A stretch of 64,000 nt of DNA, taken from positions 62,001 through 126,000 of the forward strand of contig NZ_MSCT01000008.1 of assembly GCF_001921865.1 (NCBI RefSeq), in the 5' to 3' direction. A program made the translations under genes and the position numbers. This document shows, piece after piece, positions 8,187 to 18,613 of this stretch. The first letter of the stretch is position 1, and the number at the start of each line of letters is the position of its first letter. The notes beneath the pieces are model-generated. The model did not search any database. It saw only the letters and a list, made by a program, of their open reading frames with translations, and was not told the DNA's origin. The DNA comes from Pseudomonas chlororaphis. Lineage in GTDB: Bacteria; Pseudomonadota; Gammaproteobacteria; Pseudomonadales; Pseudomonadaceae.

Positions 8187-10241
8187 ATGAGTTTGCTCAA
8201 TATCGGGATGTCGGGGCTGTCTGCCAGCCAATCGTCGTTGATGACCACGGGTAACAACATCGCCAACGCCGATACCGCCGGTTATTCGCGCCAGCAGACC
8301 GTGCAGGGCAGCAAGGCTTCGAACCAGTACGGCAACGTCTTCATCGGCAGCGGCACGACCCTGGCCGACGTGCGTCGGGTGTACAACAGCTACCTGGACG
8401 CCCAACTGCGTACCGCGACTTCGCTGAACAGCGACGTAGCGGCCTACCAGGGCCAGATCAGCCCGATCGACCAGTTGCTGTCGGACAGCGGGACCGGCAT
8501 GACCGGCGCCCTGACCAAGTTTTTCGCCTCGGTGCAGAACCTCAATGCCAAGCCCACCGACGAGGCTTCCCGGCAGTTGCTGCTCAGCGACACCCGGGCC
8601 CTGAGCGACCGTTTCAATTCGGTCTCCAGCCAGCTCAACACCCAGAACAACGACATCAACGGCAACCTGGCGAGCATGGCCGACCAGGTCAACAAACTGG
8701 CCAACACCGTCGCCCAGCTCAACCAGAAGATTTCCGAGCTGTCGAGCAACGGCGGCGCCATGCCGAACGATCTCTTGGACGCGCGCAACGAAACCGTGCG
8801 CCAGCTCTCGACCTTCATCAAGGTCGACGTTTCCGAGCGTGGCTCCAGCCTCGACCTGTACCTGGGCAGCGGCCAGCCGCTGGTGATGGGCAATACCTCC
8901 GCCTCCCTGAAAGTGGAGCCGAGCAAGAACGACCCGAGCCGTTCGGCGTTGCTGCTCGATCGCGGCAGCAGCACCATCGATATCACCAGTGTCACCACCG
9001 GCGGCGAGATCGGCGGCCTGCTGCGCTATCGCAGTGAAGTGCTGGACCCGGCGATGAATGAGCTGGGGCGCCTGGCGCTGGTGATCGCCGATCAGATGAA
9101 CAGCCAGATGGCCCAGGGCATCGACAAGAACGGCGAGTTCGGCGGCAACCTGTTCAACGACATCAACAGTGCCAAGCTGATCAGCGAGCGCAGCATTGCC
9201 AGTGGCTCCAACAGTGCCGGCTCCGGCAACCTCAATGTGACCATCAAGGACACTGGCAAGCTGACCACCAGCGACTACGAGGTGACCTTCACCAGCGCCA
9301 CCGACTACTACGTCAAGCGTTCCGACGGCACCAGCATGGGGGCGTTCAGCACCAACACCACGCCGGCGCCGGTGATCGACGGTTTCTCCCTGAGCCTCAA
9401 TGGCGGGGCGATGAGTGCCGGCGACAGCTTCAAGGTCACCCCGACCCGCAATGCCGCAAGCTCGATCCAGACCGAAATGACCGACGCCAAGCGCATCGCC
9501 ATCTCCGCGCCGTTGAAAGCCGAGATCGGAGCGGGGATCAAGAGCTCCCTGAGCATTGCCGGGCAGCCTTCGCTGGTCACGCCGATCGACAACTACGACG
9601 CGGCAGCCAAGCTGGAAATGCAGACCGCGATCAAGAACTCGGGGCCGGTCAAGGTGGTGTTCAACGCAGCGTCCGGCGGCAGCCAGACCTACGACTACTT
9701 CGACGCCAAGGGTGTGAAGATGGGCAGCGGTTCGATCGTGCCGGGGCAGAGCAACACCCTGAACCTGCAGATCACCATGCGCGATGCCAGCGGCAATCCG
9801 ATCACCGACGGCGGCACGCCGCCGGTGAACAAGACGTTTGCCGTGCAGATGACCGTTGCCGGTTCGCCCAACGACGGCGACAACATGAGCATTTCGGTGA
9901 ACGGCGCCGGTTCTTCCGATAACCGCAACGGCCTGGCCCTGGCCGGCCTGCAGACCAAGCAGACGGTCGATACTGGCTCCGCCAGCAAGGGCATCACCCT
10001 GGTGGACGCCTACGGCAAGCTGATCGAGAACGTCGGCTCCAAGGCCAGCCAGGCCAAGCTCGACACCGCCGCCACCGGCACCATCCTGGGCAATGCCAAG
10101 GGCGCGCGGGATTCGTTGTCCGGGGTCGACCTGGACGAAGAAACCGGCAACCTGGTCAAGTACCAGCAGTACTACACCGCGTCCTCGCAGATCATCAAGG
10201 CTGCGCAGGAAACTTTCAGCGTCCTGATCAACAGCCTTTAA
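8187..10241 (+). CDS. flgK: Hook-filament junction protein 1 FlgK
   Basis: FlgK (HAP1) joins hook to filament and is secreted through the flagellar export gate. The 684-residue protein has the conserved N-terminal helix (N-I-G-M-S-G-L-S-A-S-Q, then N-N-I-A-N-A-D-T-A-G-Y-S-R) and the C-terminal coiled region (Q-Q-Y-Y-T-A-S-S-Q-I-I-K-A). A large variable middle region projects outward. It follows flgJ by 10 bases and has a good ribosome site. Confidence 0.98.
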   Translation: MSLLNIGMSGLSASQSSLMTTGNNIANADTAGYSRQQTVQGSKASNQYGNVFIGSGTTLADVRRVYNSYLDAQLRTATSLNSDVAAYQGQISPIDQLLSDSGTGMTGALTKFFASVQNLNAKPTDEASRQLLLSDTRALSDRFNSVSSQLNTQNNDINGNLASMADQVNKLANTVAQLNQKISELSSNGGAMPNDLLDARNETVRQLSTFIKVDVSERGSSLDLYLGSGQPLVMGNTSASLKVEPSKNDPSRSALLLDRGSSTIDITSVTTGGEIGGLLRYRSEVLDPAMNELGRLALVIADQMNSQMAQGIDKNGEFGGNLFNDINSAKLISERSIASGSNSAGSGNLNVTIKDTGKLTTSDYEVTFTSATDYYVKRSDGTSMGAFSTNTTPAPVIDGFSLSLNGGAMSAGDSFKVTPTRNAASSIQTEMTDAKRIAISAPLKAEIGAGIKSSLSIAGQPSLVTPIDNYDAAAKLEMQTAIKNSGPVKVVFNAASGGSQTYDYFDAKGVKMGSGSIVPGQSNTLNLQITMRDASGNPITDGGTPPVNKTFAVQMTVAGSPNDGDNMSISVNGAGSSDNRNGLALAGLQTKQTVDTGSASKGITLVDAYGKLIENVGSKASQAKLDTAATGTILGNAKGARDSLSGVDLDEETGNLVKYQQYYTASSQIIKAAQETFSVLINSL

Positions 10242-10254
10242 GGAGTCGTAACTC

Positions 10255-11814
10255 ATGCGCATTTCCACAGCCCAGTTTTACGAGTCTTCGGCTGCCAACT
10301 ATCAGAAGAACTTCGCCAAGGTGGTCAAGAGCAGCGAAGAGGCCAGCAGCCTGGTGCGGGTCAATACCGCCGCCGACGATCCGGTAGGCGCTTCGCGTTT
10401 GCTGCAACTGGGCCAGCAGGCCTCGCTGCTCGATCAGTACAAGACCAACACCAACTCGATCAAGGCTTCCCTGGGCCAGGCCGAGTCGGTGATGACCAGC
10501 ATCAACAACGTGTTGGCGCGGGCCAAGGAACTGGCGGTGGGGGCGGGCAACGCCGGCTACACCGACGCCGACCGCCTGGCCAACGCCTCCGAGCTGGGCC
10601 AGATCGAAGAGCAATTGCTGAGCCTGATGAACACCCAGGACGAGAACGGCAAGTACATCTTCGGCGGCTCCAAGGACGACGTTCCACCGTTCTCCCGCAA
10701 CTCCGACGGTACCTACAGCTACAACGGCGACCAGAGCAGCCTGAAGCTGCCGGTGGGCGACACCATGTCGATGGCGGCCAACAGCACTGGCTGGGATGTG
10801 TTCCAGCAGGCCCTCAACACCAGCCGCAGCCAGGTCACGCGTACCGCGCCGGCCGTGGACGACGGCCGGGTGAGCCTGTCCAACGGGCAGGTGAACAACA
10901 GCGGCAGCTTCAACAAGAGTTTCCGCAGCGGCGAACCTTACAACGTGGAGTTCGTCAGCGGCACCCAGCTGAAAATCACCGACGTCAACGGCAACGATGT
11001 GACCAGCGAAGCCAGCCAGGGCGGCGTGTTCAACACCAGCGCCAACCAGACCGTGAGTTTTCGCGGCGTCGACCTGACCCTGAACGTCAACCTGAAAGCC
11101 GGCGAAGATCCCAATGCCGTGTTGCCTGGCCACCAGTTCAGCCTGGCGGCCAAGCCGGACACGTTCAACGTCGCACGCAGCCCGGGCAACCCGTCCACGG
11201 CCCAGGTGACCGGTACCAGCGTGACCGACAAGGCGGCCTATAACGCCAGTTTTCCGAGCGGTGCGGCGGTCCTGAAGTTTACCAGCGCCACGGCATTCGA
11301 CCTGTATGCCGCGCCGGTCACCGCCGACAGCAAGCCGGTATCCTCGGGCACCCTGGCGGGCAACGTGGCCACCGCCTCCGGCGTGAGTTTCACCCTGAGC
11401 GGCACGCCGGGCGCCAACGATCAGTTCAGCGTGGCGGTCAACACGCACGAGACGCAGAACATTCTCGACACCGTGAGCCAGTTGAGGACCGCGCTGAGCA
11501 CCCCGGTGACCGGCAATACCATCGCGACTCAGAAACAGCTTGCCGACTTGGCGTCGGGTATCGCCAACCTGGCCAGCGGTGCCGATCAGTTGGCCATTGC
11601 CATCAGTTCGGTCGGTGGCCGGGGCCAGGCCCTGGACACCCAGACTGAAATCAACACCAGCCTGGCTGACGCCAACGTGAAGACTCGTTCGGCGATCAGC
11701 GACTCCGACCCGGCAGAAGTCATGACCCGCCTGACACTGCAGCAGACCATGCTGCAGGCCTCGCAACTGGCGTTCAGCAAGATCGCTCAGCTGGGCCTGT
11801 TCAATAAAGTCTGA
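10255..11814 (+). CDS. flgL: Hook-filament junction protein 3 FlgL
   Basis: FlgL (HAP3) lies between FlgK and flagellin. The 519-residue protein carries the flagellin-like N-terminal helix (M-R-I-S-T-A-Q-F-Y, then N-T-A-A-D-D-P-V-G-A-S-R) and C-terminal helix. The central region is longer than in the roughly 320-residue enteric FlgL, a common feature of pseudomonads. AAGGAG precedes the ATG, 13 bases after flgK. It is the last gene of the operon and is followed within ten bases by a terminator. Confidence 0.97.
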   Translation: MRISTAQFYESSAANYQKNFAKVVKSSEEASSLVRVNTAADDPVGASRLLQLGQQASLLDQYKTNTNSIKASLGQAESVMTSINNVLARAKELAVGAGNAGYTDADRLANASELGQIEEQLLSLMNTQDENGKYIFGGSKDDVPPFSRNSDGTYSYNGDQSSLKLPVGDTMSMAANSTGWDVFQQALNTSRSQVTRTAPAVDDGRVSLSNGQVNNSGSFNKSFRSGEPYNVEFVSGTQLKITDVNGNDVTSEASQGGVFNTSANQTVSFRGVDLTLNVNLKAGEDPNAVLPGHQFSLAAKPDTFNVARSPGNPSTAQVTGTSVTDKAAYNASFPSGAAVLKFTSATAFDLYAAPVTADSKPVSSGTLAGNVATASGVSFTLSGTPGANDQFSVAVNTHETQNILDTVSQLRTALSTPVTGNTIATQKQLADLASGIANLASGADQLAIAISSVGGRGQALDTQTEINTSLADANVKTRSAISDSDPAEVMTRLTLQQTMLQASQLAFSKIAQLGLFNKV

Positions 11815-11820
11815 CTCAGT

Positions 11821-11865
11821 GCGAGGACCGCGACGGTGTGTCCGGTCCTCGCTCTTCTCTTTCTT
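11821..11865 (+). terminator. Rho-independent terminator after flgL
   Basis: GCGAGGACCG (11821-11830) pairs perfectly with CGGTCCTCGC (11843-11852) across a 12-base loop. A pyrimidine-rich tail (TCTTCTCTTTCTT) follows. It separates the flgF-L operon from the glycosyltransferase genes. Confidence 0.8.
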
Positions 11866-11925
11866 ACGGATCGGGGGCGTTGCGCTCTTGCGTGAGCCGG
11901 CGCATACCCGTCGAGAGTTACACGC

Positions 11926-14900
11926 GTGAAATCAGCCCCTCTTGTCAGCATCGCCATCGCGGCGTTCAACCCTCGCTTCTTCAGCGCCGCGCTGCACAGT
12001 GCGCTCGACCAGACGTACGCCAACCTTGAAATCGTCGTGTGCGACGATTGCCGCACCGATGAAATCCAGCAGCTGGTGGACGAAGCGCGCAGCGTGTACC
12101 CCGCGGCTAACCTGCGGTATGTGCGCAACCCCCGGCGGCTGGGGTTTCAGCAGAATATCCTGCGCTGTTTCGAAGAGTCGACCGGCGACTACATCAAGTT
12201 CCTCTGCGACGACGACCAACTGGTGGCCGATTGCGTCGCGCGCCAGGCCCAGGTGCTCGATACCCAGGAGGATGTCCTGCTGGTGGTGAGCAAGCACCAC
12301 TTTGTCGACGCCGACAATTACGTGCTGCCGATCCGCATGGAGAATGTGGGCCTGACCCAGTTCGACGCGTTGTTCAAGGGGCAGGACCTGCTGGCCAACT
12401 TTGAAAAGGCGCCGCGCAATATCCTCGGCGGCTTCAGCTGTGCGCTGATGCGGCGAGCGGACATCGAGGCGCTGCTGCCGGCCCTGACCCAGGCGGAAGG
12501 CGGGTTTGTCGCGGTGCTCGATTTTGCCTTGTTCGTCTGCCTGTTGCGCCGCGGCAGTCTGGTGGAGCTCAGCGCCTTGGGCAGTTTCGAGCGGCTGTAT
12601 CCCGAGCGCCTGTCGCACCGTCCGGAAACCGTCAGCGCGGCCATTGTCGAATGGGGCTGGCTGGAGCAGATGCTGGCCCAGCGCAGCGGCGACCAGGCGC
12701 CGGCCCAGGGGTGGGTGCGTTATCTCGCGCTGGCTGATGTGACGGGGCCCGAGCCTCATGCCTGGGAGGAGATCAATCTCTACGCCCTGATGGCGGGGCG
12801 CCAGGGCATCATCCAGACCCAGGTTGGCACCGACACCGAAAGCTATGCCGATCTGTACGCCCAGTGGTTGCAATGCCGGCGTTTCAGCCCGGCGCAGCAA
12901 CAGCTGTTGTCCCGGCAAATGAACCAGTGGGCAAAGCGTCCGCAGATCATGCTGCTGGTCATCGACGCGGAGGCGGATCACAGCGCCGTGGACCTCACGC
13001 TGGACAGCATTGCCGCCCAGGATTACCCGGCGCAGGTGTTGCTGTTGTCCAGCGGCCAGCGCGCCGTGGACTCGCGGATCCGGCAGGTGGCCTTGCGCGG
13101 CGACTGGCCCGCTCAGCTCAACGAGTTGTTGCCCGGCCAGGACGGTGCGGACTGGATCTACCTGTTGCGTGCCGGCGACCGTCTGCGGGACACGGCGTTG
13201 CAGCTGCTGGCCGAGCGGATTGCCTGCACCCAGGGTGCCGCCTGCATCTACAGCGACGAAGGCGCGCTGGTGGACGAAAAGTCGCTGGAGCCGATCTTCA
13301 AGCCGGACTTCAACCTCGACCTGTTGCGCGCCTACCCCTATGTCGGCCGTACCCTGGCATTCGATTGCCAGGCGGTGCTGAGCCTGGGCGGGTTCGATGC
13401 GCGTCTTGGCGAGCTGGCACCCCACGACCTGATCTGGCGCCTGGTGGAGAGCCAGGGGCCGCAGGTCATCGAACACATCGCCGAGGTGCAGGTCGAGTCG
13501 AGCCTCTCGTTCGCCCAATGGCTGTCGTTGCCGCAAGTCGTGGAACAGAACCCGTGCCTGCTCGGCGCCCATTTGCGCCGTATCGGCGTCGAACATCGCT
13601 TGCACGAGGGAGATGGGCTGCAATTGATTCCTCGGATCGAATACCTGCATGCCTCCCGGCCGCTGGTGTCGATCCTGATCGGGGTCAGCGACGACCTGCC
13701 GGCGCTGGAGCGCTGCATCAACAGCTTGATCGGCCACACCGCCTATAGCCGTTACGAAATCGTCATTGTGGACAACGCCAGCGCCAACCCCGAGATTCGC
13801 CACTGGTTGCAGGCCATGGCGGAGCTGGGCAGCGATACGCTGCGGATCTTCTTGCGCGAGCACAGTGGCAACGAAGCGCAACTGATGAATTTCGCCGCGC
13901 AGCAGGCGCGTGGCGATTACCTGCTGGTGTTCAGCCCTTACTGCATCGTCCGTGACGCGGACTGGCTGGACGAGTTGCTCAATCACGGGCAGCGCCCGGA
14001 AGTGGGAATAGTCGGGCCGCGCACCCTGAATCTGCAGGGCAACGTTATCGACGCCGGGTTGATCCTCGGCCTCGGTGGCTTGGCGGGCCGGGCCTTTGTC
14101 AACGAACCGGTCACTTCGGGCGGCTACATGCAGCGCATGCAGGTGGTGCAGGACTGGAGCGCGGTCAGCGGGCATTGCCTGTTGGTGCGTGCCCAGGTTT
14201 TCGCCGAGGCCGGCGGTTTCGACGAGAGCGTCGAGACCCAGGGTATCAATAGCCTGGAGTTGTGCCTGCGGGTGGGCAAGGACGGCTATCTGGTGGTGAG
14301 CACGCCCCATGCGGCGGTCGTGCTGGCGCCGTCCCAGGAGCCTCGGCGCCAGGAAGGTTGGGAGCAACGCCTGGAACAGGAGCAGGAGGCCTTCTATAAA
14401 CGTTGGCTGCCGAAGGTGGCCCGGGACCCGGCCTACAACCGTAACCTCAATCTGCAAGGCAGCAGTTTCGGCCTGATGCCGGGCGCGCGCAGTGGCTGGA
14501 ATCCGCTGTGCGGCCGGCCGGTGCCGTCCATTCTCGGCCTGGCCCTGAACAACTCGGCCATCGGCCATTACCGCATCAGCCAGCCGCTGATCGAACTGCA
14601 GGCAGCGCAGCGGATCGTCGGCAACGTCTCCTACGACATGCCCTCGATCATCGATGTGGAGCGCTTGCAGCCAGACGTGATCGTTTTCCAGGGGCGCTAC
14701 AACACCTCCAAGTTCGGCGATATCGCCCAGGTCCGCCATTACTCCAATGCCCGCAGGATCTACGAGCTGGACGACTACGTTGCGCACATTCCCGAGCGCA
14801 ACGAGCACGCGCGCAACATGCCCGACAATATCGAGGACCTGCTGCGCCGCGGGATCGCCCAGTGCGACCGGGTCGTGGTCTCGACCCTGGCCCTGGCCAA

Positions 14901-15507
14901 TGCCCTGGACGACATGCACCAGGACATCCGGGTGGTGCCGAACATGCTGGCGCCGCACCTGTGGAACTCGATACGCAGTCAGCGCCGCACCTCGCTCAAG
15001 CCGCGCATCGGCTGGGGCGGCGGCACCAGCCACCGTGGCGACCTGGAACTGATCGCCGATGTGATCAAGGAATTGGCCAATGAGGTGGAGTGGGTGTTCT
15101 TCGGCATGTGCCCGGAGGTGCTCAAGCCCTATGTGCACGAGTACCACCCCGGCGTCAGCCTGGCGCACTACCCGGCGAAGCTGGCCAGCCTGAACCTCGA
15201 CCTGGCGCTGGCGCCGCTGGAGTTCCATGTGTTCAACGACTGCAAGAGCAACCTGCGTCTGCTGGAATATGGCGCCTGCGGTTATCCGGTGATCTGCTCC
15301 GACACCGAGGCCTATCGCGGTCATCTACCTTGTACCCGGGTGCTCGGCAACTCGGCGCATGAATGGCTGCAGGCGATCCGCATGCACCTGGCCGACCCGC
15401 AAGCCAGCTACCGGATGGGCGACGAATTACGCGAAGTGGTGCTGCGCGACTTCATGTTGCGCGGTGACAACCTACAGTACTGGGCTGATGGCTGGCTGGC
15501 CGACTGA
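11926..15507 (+). CDS. Large modular glycosyltransferase, probable flagellin glycosyltransferase (Fgt1-like)
   Basis: The 1193-residue protein has several glycosyltransferase modules. A GT-A family-2 domain lies at about residues 1-230 (V-S-I-A-I-A-A-F-N, acidic C-D-D-D-Q). A degenerate GT-A-like module spans about 338-531, and a second GT-A module about 575-840 (V-S-I-L-I-G-V-S; I-V-D-N-A-S). A C-terminal GT-B-like domain runs from about 865 to the end (P-R-I-G-W-G-G-G). It lies directly after flgL and before fliC, where P. syringae keeps fgt1/fgt2, so transfer of sugars to flagellin in the cytoplasm is the likely role. The start is a GTG with a weak ribosome site. No signal peptide is seen. 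Confidence 0.85.
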   Translation: MKSAPLVSIAIAAFNPRFFSAALHSALDQTYANLEIVVCDDCRTDEIQQLVDEARSVYPAANLRYVRNPRRLGFQQNILRCFEESTGDYIKFLCDDDQLVADCVARQAQVLDTQEDVLLVVSKHHFVDADNYVLPIRMENVGLTQFDALFKGQDLLANFEKAPRNILGGFSCALMRRADIEALLPALTQAEGGFVAVLDFALFVCLLRRGSLVELSALGSFERLYPERLSHRPETVSAAIVEWGWLEQMLAQRSGDQAPAQGWVRYLALADVTGPEPHAWEEINLYALMAGRQGIIQTQVGTDTESYADLYAQWLQCRRFSPAQQQLLSRQMNQWAKRPQIMLLVIDAEADHSAVDLTLDSIAAQDYPAQVLLLSSGQRAVDSRIRQVALRGDWPAQLNELLPGQDGADWIYLLRAGDRLRDTALQLLAERIACTQGAACIYSDEGALVDEKSLEPIFKPDFNLDLLRAYPYVGRTLAFDCQAVLSLGGFDARLGELAPHDLIWRLVESQGPQVIEHIAEVQVESSLSFAQWLSLPQVVEQNPCLLGAHLRRIGVEHRLHEGDGLQLIPRIEYLHASRPLVSILIGVSDDLPALERCINSLIGHTAYSRYEIVIVDNASANPEIRHWLQAMAELGSDTLRIFLREHSGNEAQLMNFAAQQARGDYLLVFSPYCIVRDADWLDELLNHGQRPEVGIVGPRTLNLQGNVIDAGLILGLGGLAGRAFVNEPVTSGGYMQRMQVVQDWSAVSGHCLLVRAQVFAEAGGFDESVETQGINSLELCLRVGKDGYLVVSTPHAAVVLAPSQEPRRQEGWEQRLEQEQEAFYKRWLPKVARDPAYNRNLNLQGSSFGLMPGARSGWNPLCGRPVPSILGLALNNSAIGHYRISQPLIELQAAQRIVGNVSYDMPSIIDVERLQPDVIVFQGRYNTSKFGDIAQVRHYSNARRIYELDDYVAHIPERNEHARNMPDNIEDLLRRGIAQCDRVVVSTLALANALDDMHQDIRVVPNMLAPHLWNSIRSQRRTSLKPRIGWGGGTSHRGDLELIADVIKELANEVEWVFFGMCPEVLKPYVHEYHPGVSLAHYPAKLASLNLDLALAPLEFHVFNDCKSNLRLLEYGACGYPVICSDTEAYRGHLPCTRVLGNSAHEWLQAIRMHLADPQASYRMGDELREVVLRDFMLRGDNLQYWADGWLAD

Positions 15508-15570
15508 CCCGCATGAACGCGGCTGCGAGCTGGCAACCCGATGCCTCCGATTGAGCGGATAGGAATTCAT

Positions 15571-18489
15571 ATGCAAAGCACTTTTCCCCCTGGCGCCTCC
15601 CCGTTGAACGAGCGCTTGACCCTGGTTCTGCTGGTGCATGAGCAGCCTCGGGCATTGCGTCGAGCGCTGCGTTACTACAGCAGCTGGGCGTGCGCGGTGC
15701 AGGTGATCGACTCGTCGGCGGCGCGCGACGACGCGCTGGTCGCCGAGTTTGCCCAGGTGCGTTACCAGCACCTGCCGACGCTGCGCGGCGAACATTTCAG
15801 CGGCAAGCTGCGCCAGGCGATCGCCACGCTGGACACGCCTTACACGGTGCTGGCCGATGTCGGCGGTTTCCTGTTGGATGAGGGGGTCGAGCAGTCCCTG
15901 GCGTTCCTCGACGCGCACCCCGACTACGGGGTTTGTCAGGGCTACAGCCTGGCTTTCGAGGCGCGCGCCCAGCGCGTCGACTACCAGCGCCGCGATCGCA
16001 AGGGCGTCGAGGACTATTGCGCCGAATCCGCCGAGGCGCGGCTGGAGGCATTCGCCAGCCATTGCCCATCGTTGGTCAATGGGGTCGTCCGTACCGAGCT
16101 GCTGCGCCGTTGGTATGCCTCGCTGCCGGCGGATCTCAACCCGTCGCTGCAAGAGATCGGGCATTCCTATGGTTTGATGGCGGCCGCCAAGGTGCGCCTG
16201 CTGCCGATTCCTTACGGGGTGCAGGAGTGGCACTGCGTTTCGCTGCTGGCCAGCCCGCAGATCGCCGTGCAGCTGAGTTACCGGGACGCGCAGACGCTGG
16301 CCGAGCAGGACCGTTTCGCCCAGGCCCTGACGGCGGCTTTCGGCGCGGTCGGCAGTGAGCGGACGCGGGATCATCTGTTGGCCATTGGCAAGCACTTCGC
16401 CGGCTTGCCGGGGCTGGAAGCGGAAAAGCTCTTCGAGTCGTCCTGGGATGCACTGCGTGAAGCGCCGGTACGGCGTTTCGAGCCGACTCAGTATGTCGAG
16501 CTGCCGTTTTACAACCAGGCGTTTTTCGAGCGCTTGAGTGCCCTGGAGTTTCTCCTGCATGCATTGCCGAGCGGTCGGCGGCAGCTGGAAGAACTGGAAG
16601 GCGTACTGCTCAAGCAGAAAGAGCTGCTGCGGGTCCAGCGCAATGCCAGTGCCGAGCCGCTGGACGAACGCCTGGAGCGTGCCTTCGAGCTGTATGCCTT
16701 CGACCTGCAGGTGGTGCGGCAGATGGCCCGGTCGCTGCTGGCCCGCGGCGAGCAACAGCGCGCGCAGGCCCTGCAAGCCTGGGAGGAGCGGGTGCAGGCG
16801 GCGACCCTCGAAGAGTGCGCTGGCTGGTTCGCCACCACCCGCTCCGGGCGCCTGTTGCAGTGGCTCGAGGCGCGCGACCCCGACGCGGCCCAGGCCGAGG
16901 AGATTGCCCGGCATCTGGCACGGCATTCCGGCGGGCCGTCGTTCGGCATCCTGCTGCTGGATCTGCAGGCCGACATCCTCAAGTTGCAGGCCACCTTCGA
17001 CAGCGTGATCAACAGCTACTGCCGCAACTTCAAGATCATTGTCTTCACCAGCGGCGAACTGCCGTCGGTCACGACCCTGCAAAACACCCTGCATTTCGTC
17101 AAGGTCGACGAGAACAACTACATCGACAAGATCAACCAGGTGGTGCGCCAGAGCGATTGCGACTGGATGGTCATGGCCGAGGCGGGCGACGAGCTGACGG
17201 CAAGCGGCCTGCACCAGGCCAGCCTCGAGCTGCTGGCGGCGCCGCAGTGCCGCGCGGTGGCCATGGACGAGATCCAGCGCCTGCCGGACGGCACGCTGCG
17301 GGATGTGTTCCGCCCCGGGTTCAACCTGGACCTGTTGCAGAATTGCCCCACCTTGCTGGCCCGGCATTGGCTGGTGCGTCGCGATGTGCTGGCGCAGGCC
17401 GGCGGTTACTCCCGCGAGTTCAAGGATGCCCTGGAGTTCGACCTGCTGTTGCGCCTGATCGAGCAGGGCGGCCTGGACGGGTTGGCCCACCTGGCCGAAC
17501 CGCTGTTGATCTGCCAGGCGCCGATGGCGCAGAACAATGCCGATGAGCGCAAGACTCTGTTGCGCCACCTGGCGACCCGTGGCTACCAGGCCGAGGTCAG
17601 CGCGCCGGTGCCGGGCACCCACAAGATCGATTATCGCTTCAGCGAACGCCCGATGGTGTCGATCATCCTGCACAGCGTCACCGATCTGCCGGCCTTGCAG
17701 CGCTGCTTGCTGAGCGTGATGCAGCGTACCCGCTACCAGCGTTATGAAATATTGCTGGCCGAGGACGCGGCCTATTCGGCCCCGCTGAATCAGTGGCTGG
17801 CGACCCAGGGCCAGCAGGCCAATCGCCTGCGCCAGTTCGGTGTCGTCCCCGGTTTGTCTGCCGCGACCCTGATCAATACCCTCAGCCAGCAGGCCAAGGG
17901 CGAATACCTGGTGACCCTGGCGGCCGACGGCGAAGTGCTCAACGTCAACTGGATCGAGTCGCTGCTCAACCAGGTACAGCGCCCCGAAGTCGGCGTGGTC
18001 GGCGCCAAGCTGGTGGACCACGACGCGCGGGTGACTCAGGCCGGGCTGATCCTGGGCTTCGACGGCTGCGTCGGTTCGGCGTTCGTCGCGGAGCCCAAGA
18101 CCTCCGTGGGCTACCTCAACCGGTTGGTGGTGGAGCAGGATTGTTCGGCGGTTTCCTTCGCCTGCCTGATGATCGCCAAGCAGTTGTTCGACGCCGCCGA
18201 CGGCATCGACGATGGACTGTTCGCCGAGGGCTTGGGCGATGTCGATCTGTGCCTGCGGCTTGGCCAGGCCGGTTACCTGACGGTCTGGACGCCCCATGTC
18301 CTGGTCATTCAGCCGGGTGTCCTGGCGCAGTCGCCGGCGGCTCGCCAGGCGCTGGCGGAGAAATGGCCCCAGGCGCTGCGGCAAGACCCGTTCTACAACC
18401 GGAACCTGACCCTGCAAGGGCGCGGCTATGGCCTCGGACCCGTGGCCGGCGTTGCGTGGGCCGAGTTGCTCAAACAGCCTGGCGCCTGA
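15571..18489 (+). CDS. Second modular glycosyltransferase, probable flagellin glycan assembly
   Basis: A 972-residue protein with an N-terminal GT-A-like domain (residues 1-290; T-L-V-L-L-V-H-E), a helical stretch, and two further modules at about 453-653 and 690-953. These two are clearly paralogous to modules of the proteins at 11926 and 32239; shared strings include D-P-F-Y-N-R-N-L-T-L-Q-G and Q-D-C-S-A-V. Unlike those two it lacks the C-terminal GT-B domain. I choose the ATG at 15571 because AGGAA lies five bases upstream; the frame is open ten codons further. It is 63 bases after the first glycosyltransferase, probably one transcript, and is closed by a strong terminator. Confidence 0.85.
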   Translation: MQSTFPPGASPLNERLTLVLLVHEQPRALRRALRYYSSWACAVQVIDSSAARDDALVAEFAQVRYQHLPTLRGEHFSGKLRQAIATLDTPYTVLADVGGFLLDEGVEQSLAFLDAHPDYGVCQGYSLAFEARAQRVDYQRRDRKGVEDYCAESAEARLEAFASHCPSLVNGVVRTELLRRWYASLPADLNPSLQEIGHSYGLMAAAKVRLLPIPYGVQEWHCVSLLASPQIAVQLSYRDAQTLAEQDRFAQALTAAFGAVGSERTRDHLLAIGKHFAGLPGLEAEKLFESSWDALREAPVRRFEPTQYVELPFYNQAFFERLSALEFLLHALPSGRRQLEELEGVLLKQKELLRVQRNASAEPLDERLERAFELYAFDLQVVRQMARSLLARGEQQRAQALQAWEERVQAATLEECAGWFATTRSGRLLQWLEARDPDAAQAEEIARHLARHSGGPSFGILLLDLQADILKLQATFDSVINSYCRNFKIIVFTSGELPSVTTLQNTLHFVKVDENNYIDKINQVVRQSDCDWMVMAEAGDELTASGLHQASLELLAAPQCRAVAMDEIQRLPDGTLRDVFRPGFNLDLLQNCPTLLARHWLVRRDVLAQAGGYSREFKDALEFDLLLRLIEQGGLDGLAHLAEPLLICQAPMAQNNADERKTLLRHLATRGYQAEVSAPVPGTHKIDYRFSERPMVSIILHSVTDLPALQRCLLSVMQRTRYQRYEILLAEDAAYSAPLNQWLATQGQQANRLRQFGVVPGLSAATLINTLSQQAKGEYLVTLAADGEVLNVNWIESLLNQVQRPEVGVVGAKLVDHDARVTQAGLILGFDGCVGSAFVAEPKTSVGYLNRLVVEQDCSAVSFACLMIAKQLFDAADGIDDGLFAEGLGDVDLCLRLGQAGYLTVWTPHVLVIQPGVLAQSPAARQALAEKWPQALRQDPFYNRNLTLQGRGYGLGPVAGVAWAELLKQPGA

Positions 18490-18528
18490 GGTTTTCGCCG
18501 CAGGCAGCGACCTTGCAACCACCCCCAG

Positions 18529-18555
18529 AAAGGCCCACCTCCGGTGGGCCTTTTT
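18529..18555 (+). terminator. Strong terminator after the glycosyltransferase pair
   Basis: AAAGGCCCACC (18529-18539) pairs perfectly with GGTGGGCCTTT (18543-18553) around a three-base loop and runs into TTTTT. It isolates the sugar operon, which must therefore have its own promoter. Confidence 0.92.
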
Positions 18556-18613
18556 GCATGCCGAAGTCATCCCCGAAAGGGCTGGAGGCCCGAGCGTTCC
18601 TGGGCTTTTTTCG

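Noticed and set aside
11876..11891. GG ... TTGC before the first glycosyltransferase as a sigma-54 promoter
   Set aside because: The spacing is 12 bases rather than 10. I therefore report no promoter for this gene.
11932..15324. A continuous minus-strand open frame of 1130 codons opposite the first glycosyltransferase, and similar ones at 15472-18570 and elsewhere
   Set aside because: Their translations have no recognisable domain. They mirror codon positions of strongly supported plus-strand genes, and long antisense frames are expected at this GC content.
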